A stretch of 64,000 bases of DNA from Blastomussa wellsi (GCA_947652115.1 OX393572.1:15831488-15895487); one strand, 5' to 3'. Positions 1 through 10,508 are shown, counted from the first letter of the stretch. Notes: a model not told the origin generated them from the letters alone. Numbers and translations are program-made.

Positions 1-390
1 TCAAGCGCAATGTCATGTCCGGAGTTCTGGAGACTGGCAGAATTCCAGGTAGTTGAACCTGGAATCCTGGAGTCCAGCGCAATGTCATTTCCGGAGTTCT
101 GGAGTCCAGCAGAATTCCAGGTTAGTTGAACCTGGAATCCCGGGGTCCAGCAGAATGCCAGGTCTGGAGTTTTAGAGCTGGTTGTAATTCCGAGTAAGTG
201 GAAACCAGGATACTTGAGTCTAGTATAATTTTAGGCCTGGATTTCTGAAGTCCATTGGAATTTCAAGTAAGTGGAACCTGGTACTTTGGAGTCCACAGTA
301 ATGGAAGCTCTGAAGTTCAAGAGTCAGGTGGAACAGGTTTAGAGGACACTGGGTTCTGGAGTCCATTGATATGGAATGGTTCTTTTTTGA
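1..390. repeat. GAATTCC-rich minisatellite, about 73-bp unit
   Basis: Successive units recur about every 72-73 bases: GCGCAATG at 5 and 77, then GCAGAATG at 150. Each unit carries a GAATTCCAGGT-like block and a TGGAGTC end. Copies decay rightward and fade by about 390. The left edge lies outside the window. No coding potential is seen. Confidence 0.75.
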
Positions 391-950
391 GTCAGAAACC
401 TAGAACTCTTTAGTTTGCAGTGAAATGGCAGTTCAGATGGTGGAATGACAGTCAAATAAAAGCATAACAGTAGTGATACACTTAAAGCAATAAAAGAGAC
501 AATAGGGGATTTGCATGATGGCATCATTTGAACACAACTACCAGAATCCTTCACCTTTTGCTTTTTATTATTTTAATTAGTGCAATTTTATTTAAAGCCC
601 ACTGTGGAATCAAAATTTAAATAATAAAAGAAAAACAAAATGAATTCTGGTAGTTGTGATCAAATGACGACATTGTGCAAATGTACTATTATCTTAACAG
701 TCACACACTAGCTTAAATTACAACTGGAATAATTGAAAAAGTACAATCTTCTTGTTAAATTAATAAACTTATCACTATGAATCTCTTTTTCATGAAAATC
801 CCATGAAATTGCTTTGAAAAACCCATGAAAGCAATTTTAATTTTTATCGGTTATTAGTATTCTTCCTACACTGGAAGAAAAATTTCATCCATTATAAATA
901 AGTATTGCAAAGATTTAAATGTTAAAATCATTTTCTGTCTGTTAATTTAC
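391..950. other. AT-rich stretch without recognised gene
   Basis: No coding signal or clear repeat is seen, apart from scattered CATGAAA words near 785-835 that recur more densely at 1440-1690. Confidence 0.5.
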
Positions 951-1202
951 ATGTACGTGCGAGCTGTGGAGCTCGTTATAATTGGTGAAACCAATGGGCA
1001 ATTTAACACACATGTTCCCACATTTTTAAACATCTCAGTGCTCTCAGGTTGTAGGGATAAGTGCGATATTTCTTGCTTTAAGATTCTTGATCATGCGAGC
1101 ACTTATTCTCAACTTAAAATAAAGGAAAGTTTTCATATTGAACAGTTGAAACCTGAACTCAACAAACAAGTTGAGCATGTAAGTTTGTCATTGCATTTCT
1201 AA
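951..1202 (+). pseudogene. Penelope-like element endonuclease (GIY-YIG) remnant
   Basis: The 83-codon frame resembles the C-terminal GIY-YIG endonuclease domain of Penelope-like retroelements. An IIGETNGQF-like start stands where the YIG-x-T block is expected. A Cys-rich stretch (CRDKCDISC) follows, then the family-typical ending FKILDHAS, IEQLKPELNKQ and a stop. In these elements the endonuclease follows a reverse transcriptase; no reverse transcriptase is visible upstream, so this is a 5'-truncated copy. The sequence after the stop (to about 1440) would be the 3' terminal repeat and contains a hammerhead-like core at 1374-1392. The assignment rests on remembered family motifs. The fragment is far too short to be active. 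Confidence 0.6.
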
Positions 1203-1373
1203 AACAATAATAAAAATATTTATCTACTGTTGTGTACAGGGAGTTTAAGTTTACTTTTTTGTCTGTGTCTTTCATTTCACTGATCGATTATTTGAATTTA
1301 TAAAGTTTCATTGTATATGAGTAGTTATATATACTGATCATTTTGTAAATCTTTACTATACATTCATAAATGG

Positions 1374-1410
1374 CTGATAATAGAGTTTGAAACGTCGAAA
1401 CATGTTCTGA
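1374..1410 (+). other. Hammerhead-ribozyme-like core after the PLE remnant
   Basis: CTGATAA at 1374-1380 is followed by GAAA at 1389-1392 and GTC. This is the order of the conserved hammerhead core (CUGANGA, stem II, GAAA), with one core base changed. Penelope-like terminal repeats are known to carry hammerhead motifs. Its position 172 bases after an endonuclease stop codon fits that. It is degenerate and probably inactive. Confidence 0.3.
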
Positions 1411-1439
1411 AAACTGAAAAGCGTCGTTGTCTTTCTAAA

Positions 1440-1690
1440 GATAATTTTAATGGCCATGAAAACAGAGATTTCAGGTTTCATGGTGTTTATTTGTACCATG
1501 AAATTCCCATAAAATTTTGTGAGGGTTGTTTCTATGGGGCATGAAAAGTTTACAAAACGCTCAAAATGGTCTCAAGTATTTCAGAGTGGCAGAATTCATG
1601 ACCCATGAAAATTCAATGACAGCCCAGTATGTATTTCATGGGCCATGAAAATTCTAATTGACCATGAAATTCCCATGAAAACGTTTCTTG
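1440..1690. repeat. Cluster of CATGAAA / TTTCATGG words
   Basis: Short words such as CCATGAAATTCCCATGAAA recur on both strands through this stretch and near 785-835, so short local inverted pairs form (for example TTTCATGGGCCATGAAA). There is no fixed period. It may be a decayed palindromic repeat. Confidence 0.4.
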
Positions 1691-2719
1691 ATCATAACAT
1701 GTATGATTAGCATCCTTTCACAAAAGGAAGAAAATCAAGGAAATGCCAAACTCACTATAGATCTTGATTAAAACTACAACAGTTTTCAGTGACTGAGAAC
1801 TGTAATACCGGGTATATTTACTCCAGAGAATATTACCAAGCTACCTAGTGAGCAACACACAGGAAGACGTCTTGTAGTTGTAAGCTTTTCATTCATTTTT
1901 CCGACACGTTTCATCTCTAGCACATCTGTGTGCCTGATTACACCAAGGAATTTCAAGATTAAACAGGAAATCATGATTATCTAACATGAACGCATTCCTT
2001 CATTGTTCATGCATTGTTGTTACTGGATACAAAGTCATGCATGCTTTCTACTTTGTGTTCTCACCTTTACATTTCACAACTTTCCTCTCTTTATATTCTT
2101 CAAAACGTTCGCAAAAAACACAGCACCTGATACATTTTCATTCTTGCTATTTAAGTCCTCGTAAAAGTTGAGAACTTCAACAGAATGCGATAGAAAACAT
2201 TCCTTGCTTGACACACAAATTGAACGCCATGACTCATGAGACCACAGTCACAAGATCAGCGGATTTCTGTTGCTTAACCAATCACGATACACAAATCATA
2301 ACATGTGGCCATTGTCATGTTGATCTGTTGAATTGTTATTCATTCTTAACATTTTGGCGCCAAGTTTTGTGACATTGTCTTGCTGCTTTTCTTACTGTTA
2401 CTACGATGCCTTCTTTAATATTAAGACTATAATGCCAAGAGGTTTAGATTCAGGGAATGCATTTCTCTATTTTACCAGGTGAAAGAAGAACAAGGAAACC
2501 TTTTAAAGTGGACAATTAAACTACGAAGCTAAGTTTCTATGTCTGTTTGCTTGTCAGTCAGTTGGCCACAAAAACTACTGTATATTCAAGTGAAAATGTA
2601 CATGGAAATTTGGTTAACTCTGTATATCAGTAAAGCTTTAACTAATAGCCATTAAAAAATGGAAAATTTTTACTTCACTCATAATTTGTCTTTGATCATG
2701 ACAGAGACATACACAGTGA
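1691..2719. other. Unassigned stretch
   Basis: No recognisable gene, RNA or repeat is seen. Frames of 60-62 codons here (1786-1974 and 1986-2171) have no recognisable motif. Confidence 0.4.
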
Positions 2720-3365
2720 ACAGTATAGTCCGGAATTCCGGCAGAATTCCAGCTGGAGTATTATCCAGAATAATTTCCAGCGGAATGCTGGCAATAATTC
2801 CGGAGGAATTCTGGCTGGAGTATCATCCAGAATTCCAGCGGAATGCCGCCAATGATTGCGGAGGAATTCCGGCTGCAGTATCATCCAGAATTCCAGCGGA
2901 ATGCCGCCAATGATTGCGGAGGAATTCTGACTGGAGTATCATCCAGAATTCCAGCAGAATGCCGCCAATGATTGCGGAGGAATTCCGGCTGGAGTATCAT
3001 CTGGAATTCCAGCAGAATGCTGCCAATGATTGCGGAGGAATTACGGCTGGAGTATCATCTGGAATTCCAGCGGAATGCCGCCAATGATTCCGGAGAAATT
3101 CCGGCTTGAGTATCATCTGGAATTCCAGCGGAATGCCGCCAATGATTGCGGAGGAATTCTGACTGGAGTATCATCCAGAATTCCAGCAGAATGGCGCCAA
3201 TGATTGCGGAGGAATTCCGGCTGGAGTATCATCTGGAATTCCAGCAGAATGCCGCCAATGATTCCAGAGGAATTCCGGCTGGAGTATCATCTGGAATTCC
3301 AGCGGAATGCCGCCAATGATTGTGGAGGAATTCTGACTGGAGTATCATCCAGAATTCCAGCAATG
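2720..3365. repeat. 58-bp tandem repeat, about 11 copies
   Basis: The phrase TATCATC recurs exactly every 58 bases at 2821, 2879, 2937, 2995, 3053, 3111, 3169, 3227, 3285 and 3343; a more diverged copy lies at the left. Each unit contains two GGAATTCC-type half-units (CCAGAATTCCAGCGGAATG and GCGGAGGAATTCCGGC). Units alternate between GACTGGAG and GGCTGGAG versions. The open frames on both strands only reflect the repeat. Confidence 0.9.
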
Positions 3366-3627
3366 CAATTTTTTTTCTTTAAGGAACAACACCAATTGAT
3401 TAAATTTATTTTATGGGCCCATTTAAACAACATTTGACAGAGATACGTTCATTTCAAAGATTTATTTGCAATATTTTTGTGCTTACAGACACTGTAGCCG
3501 TATCCGCCAACGAAGCGCGAGTTTTCAGATTTAGGGTGTTCTTCTGGGCATGTTATCTCCAAAACGAAGTCGGTGACCCCCAATTTTTTTTGCATTTCTG
3601 ACATCAGTTACTCATTATCTTAATATA

Positions 3628-4180
3628 ATTTGGTTTCATTAACTGGGTTGATAATGTGAATTGGCCACCGTAAAGAGATTCAAGAGCTGACGTTTCGAGC
3701 GTTAGCCCTTCGTCGGAGCGAATCAAGGAATTGTGGGTAGTGTGTTTTTTATATACAGAAAGATGGAGCTTCGCTATTGGATGGTGCCTGGTAACGTGAA
3801 AACAATGGAATAAATTAGTTGAATAAAAAGCGTTCGTTGATACCGTGAGGATTAATTATGCCAATTTTAAAAATAAATTTACGGCAGTCTGCTGCCTTTC
3901 CCTTCCCCAAGGAAACAAGGAAAGCCGCAAAACTCTAGAAAAAAAATTTATTTTTCAAATCGCACTCTTAATCCTCACGGTATCAACGAACGCTTTTCGT
4001 TCAACTAATTTATTCTGTTGTTTTCACATTACCAGGCACCAGCCAATAGCGAAGCTCCATCTTTCAATTCCTTGATTCGCTCCAACGAAGGGCTAACGCT
4101 CGAAACATCAGCTCTTGAATCTCTTTATGGTGGCCAATTCACATTATCAACCCAGTTGATGAAACCAAATTATATTGTTA
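3628..4180. repeat. Fold-back element, about 550 bp, copy 1
   Basis: The left arm (3628-3856) reads as the reverse complement of the right arm (3971-4180) over more than 200 bases, around a loop of about 110 bases. The arms contain GGTTGATAATGTGAATTGG and AGGGCTAACGCTCGAAAC. The same right-arm sequence recurs at 6114-6390 and 46299-46590. The core CGACGAAGGGCTAACGCTCGAAAC has a GGGC/GCTC stem followed by GAAAC and looks hammerhead-derived. A terminal repeat pair of a Penelope-like element is therefore a reasonable origin. Confidence 0.75.
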
Positions 4181-4185
4181 TACTT

Positions 4186-4228
<43 letters not shown>

Positions 4229-5079
4229 CCACTCATTATCTTACACTGGTGGGAGTTTCAGAAAAAAATCAATGGTAAAAAATTTTTGCACGAACGTCCT
4301 TAAACACATACTATGCGTTCAGTAAGTTAATGTGGTTTCAAGATAAACCATTTCATCACATCTTTCCTCCTATCAAAAAAACCCAAAGCTACATGTTGGC
4401 TTTAAATCAATGATCGGATTAACTATAATTATCTAATGACATTTAAAGTTCATTTGGCAACAAAGTCATTCAGGTAAGCCGGTGGTCTGTGGGTCTGCTG
4501 CCATCTGCAAAGTGTAGAAGGTTGAGGATTGGTGGAAGATGCTGTAAGGAGGTTGAACCATAAAAGAAAGCCACAAAGGCAGCCATGAAGGCTAAACACA
4601 ACAGTACACACAGTACATGCTTTCAACACTGTATTCCCACTCCCGGACTATCCCAGATGTAACCTTTTACATGTACAACCACTGTCCAATACATGACATC
4701 CCTCTCTTTCTTCACTTACATACATGTACTTAATCTCAAAAGATAGAAATACACACAAACACATCACAAACTTCTGGTTTCCTTTAGCACTGTAAGAGTC
4801 AAAAACTATCCAATGTTCAAAACAGACATCACACTGGGCATAAACATAGCCCTTTTACTTAAGCTCATAAAACAATGTTCCAATGTCACTTGTGCAATCT
4901 AACAACAAATATTAATATGCTGATGCAAATGTCACTAGTGTTTAGCATAGAACATAATCATTCAGAGCCTTCAGACAGCTTGCAATTCTGCCAGATATCC
5001 TCAATGTCTGCTCAGCAGAGGGTACTAACAGGCAGAAGGTAAAGCTCTGACTTTCTCTTCAGTATGCCTGACTCCCTGC
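4181..5079. other. Probable Gypsy-derived non-coding stretch
   Basis: No gene is recognised. A block at 4641-4695 (TGTAACCTTTTACAT and flanks) is a diverged direct repeat of 6375-6428, where it follows a Gypsy integrase remnant. Both may be the start of an LTR on the - strand. The remainder is unassigned. Confidence 0.35.
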
Positions 5080-6100
5080 TTGCTAAGCAGAAGACCCATG
5101 AACAGCATTCAAAGTCAGCTACCTCTCACTAAGACGCTGCAACACACTGAACAAGTTCTTATCATGTTCCTCAGTGTCTTGACAATCAATGATAAGATCA
5201 TCAGCTGTGCTTGCCACTCCTTGCAAACCTGCTATTGACTGGGTGATGATATGCTGGTAACTTTTCTGGGGCTGCATTAACACCAAAGCTCAAATGCTTG
5301 TACTGGAATATACCGTCATGGGTGGCAAAGACAGTGATATCCCTTGACTCAGGACTCAACGATTTGGTGAAAACCCCTCCTTACCTCAACCTTTGAGAAC
5401 ATGCCACTGGCTTTCAAGGACTTCATCTATGGTTGGTATGGGCAATCTCTCCCAAGTAATTGTCTCATTAGCTCTTAGCATATTGACAACCTTATATCTC
5501 CTGATGCTTTCAGTGCTACAACAACTGGGCTTACCCACGCTGTAGGCCCCTTGACTTTCTCAATTAAGTCCTTTTCAAGGAGTTCATTTACCTTGGCAGT
5601 AACCTTGTCTTTCAGGAAAAACGAACTCGTCACATATTTTGAACCACTGGAGTTACACTTGGATCAACACAACTTTAGCTGATAATACAGTAAATGGTTT
5701 GAACCCGGGGGTAACAGTCGATCGTTTAGTTTGATCGTCCGGGGCAGGGTAGTCCTGAGAAGGACTGTTGTCATTGACAGTGACTGACATTTCGACAACC
5801 TGAGCAGAAGTCATCATCAGAAGTTATCATCTGCTCAGGTTGTCGAAATGTCAGTCACTGTCAACGACAACAGTCCTTCTCAGAACTAACCTCACCCGGA
5901 CAATCAAACTACATGCTTATAGCTGATAATCTTTGAGTTTTCCAATGCTTTTGAACACACTGGGGTACTTTGCTTTGAGTTGTCCTACCAAAGTATCATC
6001 AACAGTGTTACAGCCTCCTGTTCCACCTTCGTGGCATAGGGAAAGACGACAAAAATGCATCTAAACTGGTAACAAGACACCTTGATCTCCCCAATCATTT
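5080..6100 (-). pseudogene. Gypsy reverse transcriptase remnant (interrupted)
   Basis: Reading the - strand gives, with several frame breaks, a spacer with LKAKYPSVF-like residues (about 5940-6060). Then come the classical Gypsy reverse transcriptase entry motifs: NELLEKDLIEKV, PTAWVSPVVV, a region equivalent to IRLCVDMR, and a PIPT-type segment (about 5420-5650). Degenerate palm sequence continues to about 5080. A fold-back repeat at 5687-5919 splits it, with target duplications. There is no uninterrupted frame, so it is a dead copy. Family (Gypsy/Metaviridae) is clear from the motifs; the lineage is not determined. Confidence 0.7.
5687..5919. mobile_element. 233-bp fold-back element with 11-bp target duplication
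   Basis: Direct repeats TAGCTGATAAT at 5676-5686 and 5920-5930 flank the insert. Inside, about 51 bases around AGAAGGACTGTTGTC pair almost perfectly with TCTGCTCAGGTTGTCGAAAT and following bases. On the - strand the order CTGATGA, a stem-forming segment ending GTTGTC, then GAAA resembles a hammerhead core. The host sequence is the Gypsy reverse transcriptase remnant, so this insertion is younger. Confidence 0.75.
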
Positions 6101-6113
6101 AAGCATCATATGG

Positions 6114-6390
6114 CAGTCTGTGGAATTTCCCTTCATCAAGGAAGCACAGAAAGCCGCACAACTCTAGAACAAAAATTTATTTTTCAAATCGGCACTCTTA
6201 ATCCTCATGGTATAAATGAACTTTTAGCATAGCTCCACCTTTCTGTATATAAACCACACACAACCCACAATTCCTTGATTCGCTCCGATGAAGGGCTAAC
6301 GCTTAAAACATCAGCTTTGAAATCTCTTTACGGTGGCCAATGCACATTATCAACCCAGTTGATAAATCAAAATTATCCCGGATGTAACCT
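6114..6390 (+). repeat. Fold-back family copy 2, single arm
   Basis: This matches the right half of the 3628-4180 element, including CTTGATTCGCTCCGATGAAGG and the CAACCCAGTTGATAA ending. It lacks the left arm. The hammerhead-like GAAA is mutated to TAAAA. Confidence 0.7.
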
Positions 6391-6419
6391 TTTACATATA
6401 CAACTGCTGTCCAATACAC

Positions 6420-6850
6420 TACAGATGCTTCGGCCAGCGGCAGATTGGTCTGTCCTGTTCTGATGGGGTCTCTGTGCTTGATGTCAAAGGCTCTGGCTCA
6501 CTGAGGTCTACAGTGGGTGGTTCTTTGAGTGAGTCAGCTGATGGCAGTTGTGGCTGTAAACTGACTCAACAACGGCCACTCTTCACTTGGTGAACAGGCA
6601 TTTCGTTGTTTTCACGGCATCCTCAGCTATTCCATTGGACGTGGATGATATGGTGATGATGCAGTGTGTTTAAACATCTAGGTTTCTGTGAACACAGCAA
6701 ATTCGGCAGATGCAAACTGCTGGCTGTTATTTGTTACAAGGACATGTGTAGTGTCAGATCTTGCCTTTATTTCTGTGATGATGTTGCGTGATGTTGTGGT
6801 GTTACGACGAGCAACTTCTATGAAGTTATATATTTGCATTTTTATAGCAA
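6420..6850 (-). pseudogene. Gypsy integrase remnant
   Basis: The - strand reads an integrase catalytic-core segment: VLVTNNSQQFASAEFA (second catalytic Asp region; a Ser stands where Gly is usual), then HTASSPYHPRP, the expected block before the catalytic Glu. Stop codons and a small deletion follow, then an acidic, Ser/Pro-rich tail ending near 6430. It lies upstream of the reverse transcriptase remnant on the same strand, the wrong order for one element. It is therefore from a separate copy or a rearrangement. Confidence 0.65.
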
Positions 6851-7233
6851 ATAATACATGGGACTTACAGAATAGTTCACAGAATTGCCTAAAATTATGA
6901 AAATATTAACAAATACTTGCTGGATAAACAAATGTGCACTCCCTGTTGGAACTTGGAACTCCTCCAGCGCCAAGGCATTTTTCTACCAGAAAATCTAATT
7001 GCTCAGCGTCCAAATCAAGCACCACGACAGAAGAAAGCTTCAGGAATCTTGTTTTACCATTCAACTGTAACTGTAATTTTAAATGTGCCGGAATGCATAG
7101 CAGAAAGAACATGTGCCAGAGGGAAATTGGAAGTGTGACTTCCTCCTCTAAGTTGTAGTAGCGCAGGACTAGGGTAGTCATTTCAGAGCTTCCAATGCCA
7201 CTACCTGAGCTGTTTCCTACACTAGGTCCTCAG
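6851..7233. other. Part of an older Gypsy body; unrecognised 91-codon frame
   Basis: A 91-codon frame on the - strand (6906-7181) is open but shows no motif I recognise. This stretch was continuous with 16931 onward before the Gypsy insertion at 7239, so it may be downstream sequence of the older - strand Gypsy. Confidence 0.3.
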
Positions 7234-7238
7234 CTCTC

Positions 7239-7457
7239 TGTAGCAATAGTTCATCACGCTATTCTGCACATGATTTCTGATCACCAGTTTGATTTCAGTG
7301 AATCAGCTGCTTTTGTATGAACACATAATTATGCAACAACTAGACAGGTTTTCGGTTTTGTTGGAGGTTCCTCGCTTTGGCGATCACATTGCGTTCACAA
7401 TTATCGTGATTATTGCGATTATTGTGTTCACTGGTTATTTGATTTGATATTGTTACA
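7239..7457 (+). repeat. 5' LTR of the Gypsy element
   Basis: This 219-bp block starts TGTAGCAATAGTTC and ends ATATTGTTACA. It aligns with 16742-16925, with a short deletion in the latter. Confidence 0.8.
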
Positions 7458-7494
7458 TGGTTCCAGAAATAGCGGTCCGAGCACACACCTCAGG

Positions 7495-7813
7495 ATGCCT
7501 GACACAGAACAAGAAGCTGGAGCGAGACAAATTTTCCTAGTGCCGGCAAACTTGCTGCCGCCTAAAGCGCTTTGTTTTGACGACAATTTGGCCACAAAAT
7601 GGAAATCGTGGAAACAACCTTGAAAATGTTACGAAATTGCCACCGGTGTGCATAAACAAGAAGGTATTGTTCGTGTATCAACTCTACTCAGTATCATCGG
7701 TGAGGATGGCGTCAAAGCTGACAACACCTTCACTTGGAGCGAAGGAGAAGACCCAAACAACATCGAGTTAGTTTTACAGAAGTTCGAACAGTTCTGCGCA
7801 GCCAGAACGCCTG
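7495..7813 (+). pseudogene. Gypsy gag N-terminal fragment
   Basis: An ATG at 7495 opens a frame beginning MPDTEQEAGAR shortly after the primer-binding site. It is interrupted by TGA at 7621-7623 and then resumes in the same frame (IATGVHKQEG, SIIGEDG, FEQFCAARTP). Position, length to the break and the charged gag-like composition support a gag start. At about 7800 the sequence switches to an inverted pol fragment, so most of gag is missing. Confidence 0.6.
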
Positions 7814-8180
7814 CGATCTGAACGACGTGTCAAGACTGATGTTGGTTCCACCTCTGGTTCAGGGCTGACCCCATCATTGACCTTGGGACTAGTTACTAGA
7901 GGCTCACTATTGTCTTGCTCGGAGTTATAACTGGTCTCTGGTTCAGCATCCTGGGCCATGTGAGGGTGTATGTCAGGCGGGCCAAGGTCCTGTGAGCTAA
8001 TCAGTGGAGGAATTTCAGGCGTTGCTCTCAATTGTCAGCGGTTTCGACGATAACGCCCTCCGCATACTTCCACTTCATAAGACCAGTTTCTCAGAACACG
8101 TGTACACATGCCCAGAGTCCATTCCTGTTTCCCGGGGAGTCTTATGTGGATAGACTGCCCACATCACAAGGGGTCCAGGG
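7774..8180 (-). pseudogene. Inverted Gypsy pol 3' end
   Basis: The - strand reads the end of a Gypsy polyprotein: an RNWSYEVEVCGGRYRRNR block, then an acidic Ser/Pro-rich linker (SPEPEVEP), then TRRSDRRRS. The same segment recurs on the + strand at 16490-16590, upstream of the 3' LTR. This copy is therefore an inverted duplicate within the element. Confidence 0.65.
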
Positions 8181-8356
8181 ATCGTGACTTCTTGTTGTAC
8201 TGACACACCTGTCATGCTTTGCAACTGGCTAGCTTGGTTGCAACCGCCCTGTGACCTGATTCTGTCAGGAGTTTTTCATGGGTGGGAAGCAACGTTCGAG
8301 TATGGCGACCAATCAACCTCTGATCCGGTGAGGATCCTATTCCTCCTGTTGGTGTG

Positions 8357-8581
8357 TTACAGCAATCCAAAAGGGCTAGCAGCGGGTCTTTCTGGTGTTG
8401 CTCCAGCCAGCAGATAGATAGATAGATAATCTTTATTTACCCACCATTCTATTTCCTTGTCTTCTAATCTTCTCAAGGGTTCTGTCATGTCAGACAAGAG
8501 GGGTAAATACTTGGCCAAGTAATTGACCATCCCAAGGAATCTCTTATAAACAAGTTCTTTGACGTCGCTCAAAGTGTCCAC
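8357..8581 (-). pseudogene. Gypsy RT/RNase H connection fragment, inverted
   Basis: The 74-codon - strand frame contains KRFLGMVNYLAKYLP, then SDMTEPLRRL and IEWWVN. This is the conserved joint between reverse transcriptase thumb and RNase H in Gypsy elements. A GATA-type microsatellite (8410-8428) interrupts the end. It has the same orientation as 7774-8180 and is likely part of the same inverted segment. Confidence 0.7.
8410..8428. repeat. Short (GATA)n microsatellite
   Basis: Four to five AGAT units lie inside the inverted Gypsy segment. Confidence 0.8.
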
Positions 8582-8849
8582 AATTTTGGGCGATCATTCG
8601 CAGCCCAATAAGGAAATTAATAACATTTTCCCAAGGGCCTGGTTGTTCAAAACTGCGATTAAACTAGCCCCCGATTAAGCCTAATCGTCGATTAAAATCA
8701 CTAACACCAGATTAGCTAATCGGTGGAATTGAAACCGTTGTTCAAAGTCCAATTAGAGGCCCGATTAGTTAATCGCCGATTAACGGTTAGTACATGGTGT
8801 ATAACCACTTACATTGTCTCGCTTGTCAACAATTTACTGTGTTTCCAAT

Positions 8850-9240
8850 ATGGCGTCCGCAGTATCACAACAAGGAAAACAGAGGCAAAAAAAATTGGTC
8901 CGACTTGGAAATAACCGTTTTGACTGAAAAAGTTGAAGAAAATTTAGAGCTAATAAGGTCCAAATTTTCCGACAGCGTAACTAACGCAAAGAAGAGCACT
9001 TCCTGGGTTCAGATAAAAGAGGGGGTAAACTCCGTAGGGGTGGATCATCGTTCTGTGCAGGAGTCAGGGATAAATCGAAAAATCAGACTTCCATAGCAAA
9101 GAAAGAATTGGAAAAGAACAAAGGAAGAACGGGGGAGGTTCGGCCCCCAAAAAGCCATCGGCTGCCACGGCTAAGATTGTCGACATAATAAAGAAAAGCC
9201 AACATTTACTAGCCTTTCAGGCTTTGAGACAAATCCAGGT
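8850..9240 (+). pseudogene. Harbinger Myb/SANT-like gene, exon 1 (frameshifted)
   Basis: An ATG at 8850 starts MASAVSQQGKQRQ. After an eight-A run (about 8886) the family-typical KNWSDLEITVLTEKVEENL follows in another frame, suggesting loss of one A. The Myb/SANT-like trihelix segment (WSDLE, SKFSDSVTNAKK, SWVQIKEGVN) occupies about 60 residues. Two more frame changes follow, then IVDIIKKSQHLLAFQALRQIQ (in two pieces here) and a CAG|GTAAAA donor near 9240. In Harbinger elements this protein helps the transposase enter the nucleus and bind DNA. The breaks make this copy non-functional. Confidence 0.6.
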
Positions 9241-9827
9241 AAAATTTTTGTTCTACCACTGTGAGATACTAGAGCTCTTATAGGCTGCAGAAACCTCAAA
9301 ACCTGGTAGCCTTGTCCATATTACCTTATTTTGATTATATTTTGTTATCAAAGTTTTGAAACTGTTGAAGACCTTGAGTGCTCGTTTTAATATTCCAAGT
9401 AGAAAAGATAACATAATTTTTGTATGTATAAACATTAAAGTTTAATAGGCTCATGCAGTGATTCACTCAGTGATTTGCCTTGTATTCAACAAGCCCAAAT
9501 CAAAATATTCGTTCAGTGAGAGTCAAGTTAAGTTGCCTGAGGTTTTCGGGGCCCTAGTTTCTGTTTTACAATTAATTCTTGTTGTCACTGTGTTCCTTCT
9601 ACAATCATGCATTTTTCTCGAATGTCTTGACATATAAGCGGGTGAAAATGTTTTCTACCCCTTCCCCACTTCTTAATGTTGTTTCGTGAGATGTGGTACC
9701 CCATTTACTATTGTCTCAACAGTTCTTTCCGAGATGGTAGCTAGTTGGCTCTTTCACAATCTAAAGCCTTCATTATCAGTCCTGATTGGGAATGTTGCAA
9801 TGGTTTTGGTAGAACACAGGCAGCCCA
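9241..9827. other. Intron of the Harbinger Myb-like gene
   Basis: AT-rich sequence between the exon 1 donor and a MITE. No other coding signal is seen. Confidence 0.4.
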
Positions 9828-10177
9828 AGCTTACTTAATGTAGCCGTCATGACGATTCGATTTACAGACCTTGTATGGGAATTTCATTTTGGTTCTCAAA
9901 ATGCAAAATTATACAACCATAACAAAAATGGTGCAGTCTCGACCAAACAATTACAATGACCAACTCAAAAGCTATTGTAGCTTCAAATGGCCCCAAATTA
10001 ACTATGGATTACACAGAAGACACAAAGACAACTCCATTTAGCAGTAGGTGATATTTTTTCTGTATTCGTGGTTGTATTTTGTATTTTGCATTTTGAGAAC
10101 TAAAGTGAAATAATTTCCCATTCAAAGTCTGTAAATCAAATCGTCATGACAGCTACACAAAGTTAGCTTGGGCCATC
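9828..10177. mobile_element. MITE with about 70-bp terminal inverted repeats
   Basis: GCCCAAGCTTACTTAATGTAG at the left matches the complement of the right end (GGCCCAAGCTAACTTTGTGTAG in two pieces). The match continues through GTCATGACGATT, GATTTACAGAC and TTCTCAAAATGCAAAAT. No frame of note lies inside. Target duplications are not clear. Confidence 0.7.
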
Positions 10178-10241
10178 TTTTAAACATCTAGTGGCATTAG
10201 AAGTCAAATTTCCAGTGCTTAGTACAAAATATTTTCAATGT

Positions 10242-10430
10242 ATGCAGTTAAATGCAATTTAACAGAGTTAACAACTAGAGCGCCAGTGATCACCTGGAGG
10301 TCAGCGGTATTTGGCGTGTGCGCATGTGCCACGATTCCATGTGCTCTCAGAGTGAGCGGGTTTGAGCGTTTTTTGTGCTGTGGCGGGCGTTCCTGGAGGT
10401 CTTCTGCGTGCTCTAGGCCTCAGCGTTTTT
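10242..10430 (+). repeat. Ngaro split direct repeat A1
   Basis: 189 bp, nearly identical to 14788-14976. It starts ATGCAGTTAAATGCAATTT and ends GCCTCAGCGTTTTT. It probably holds the promoter. Confidence 0.92.
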
Positions 10431-10508
10431 TCTCCGTGGACCTGCAATCTTTTGTAGCGTATTTTTCACTCGTTTCCGTCGCCATTTGTTGTCTTGCTTT
10501 CGCTCTAC

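Noticed and set aside
6906..7181. 91-codon - strand frame
   Set aside because: No recognised motif; overlapping frames on the other strand are similarly long, so chance is likely.
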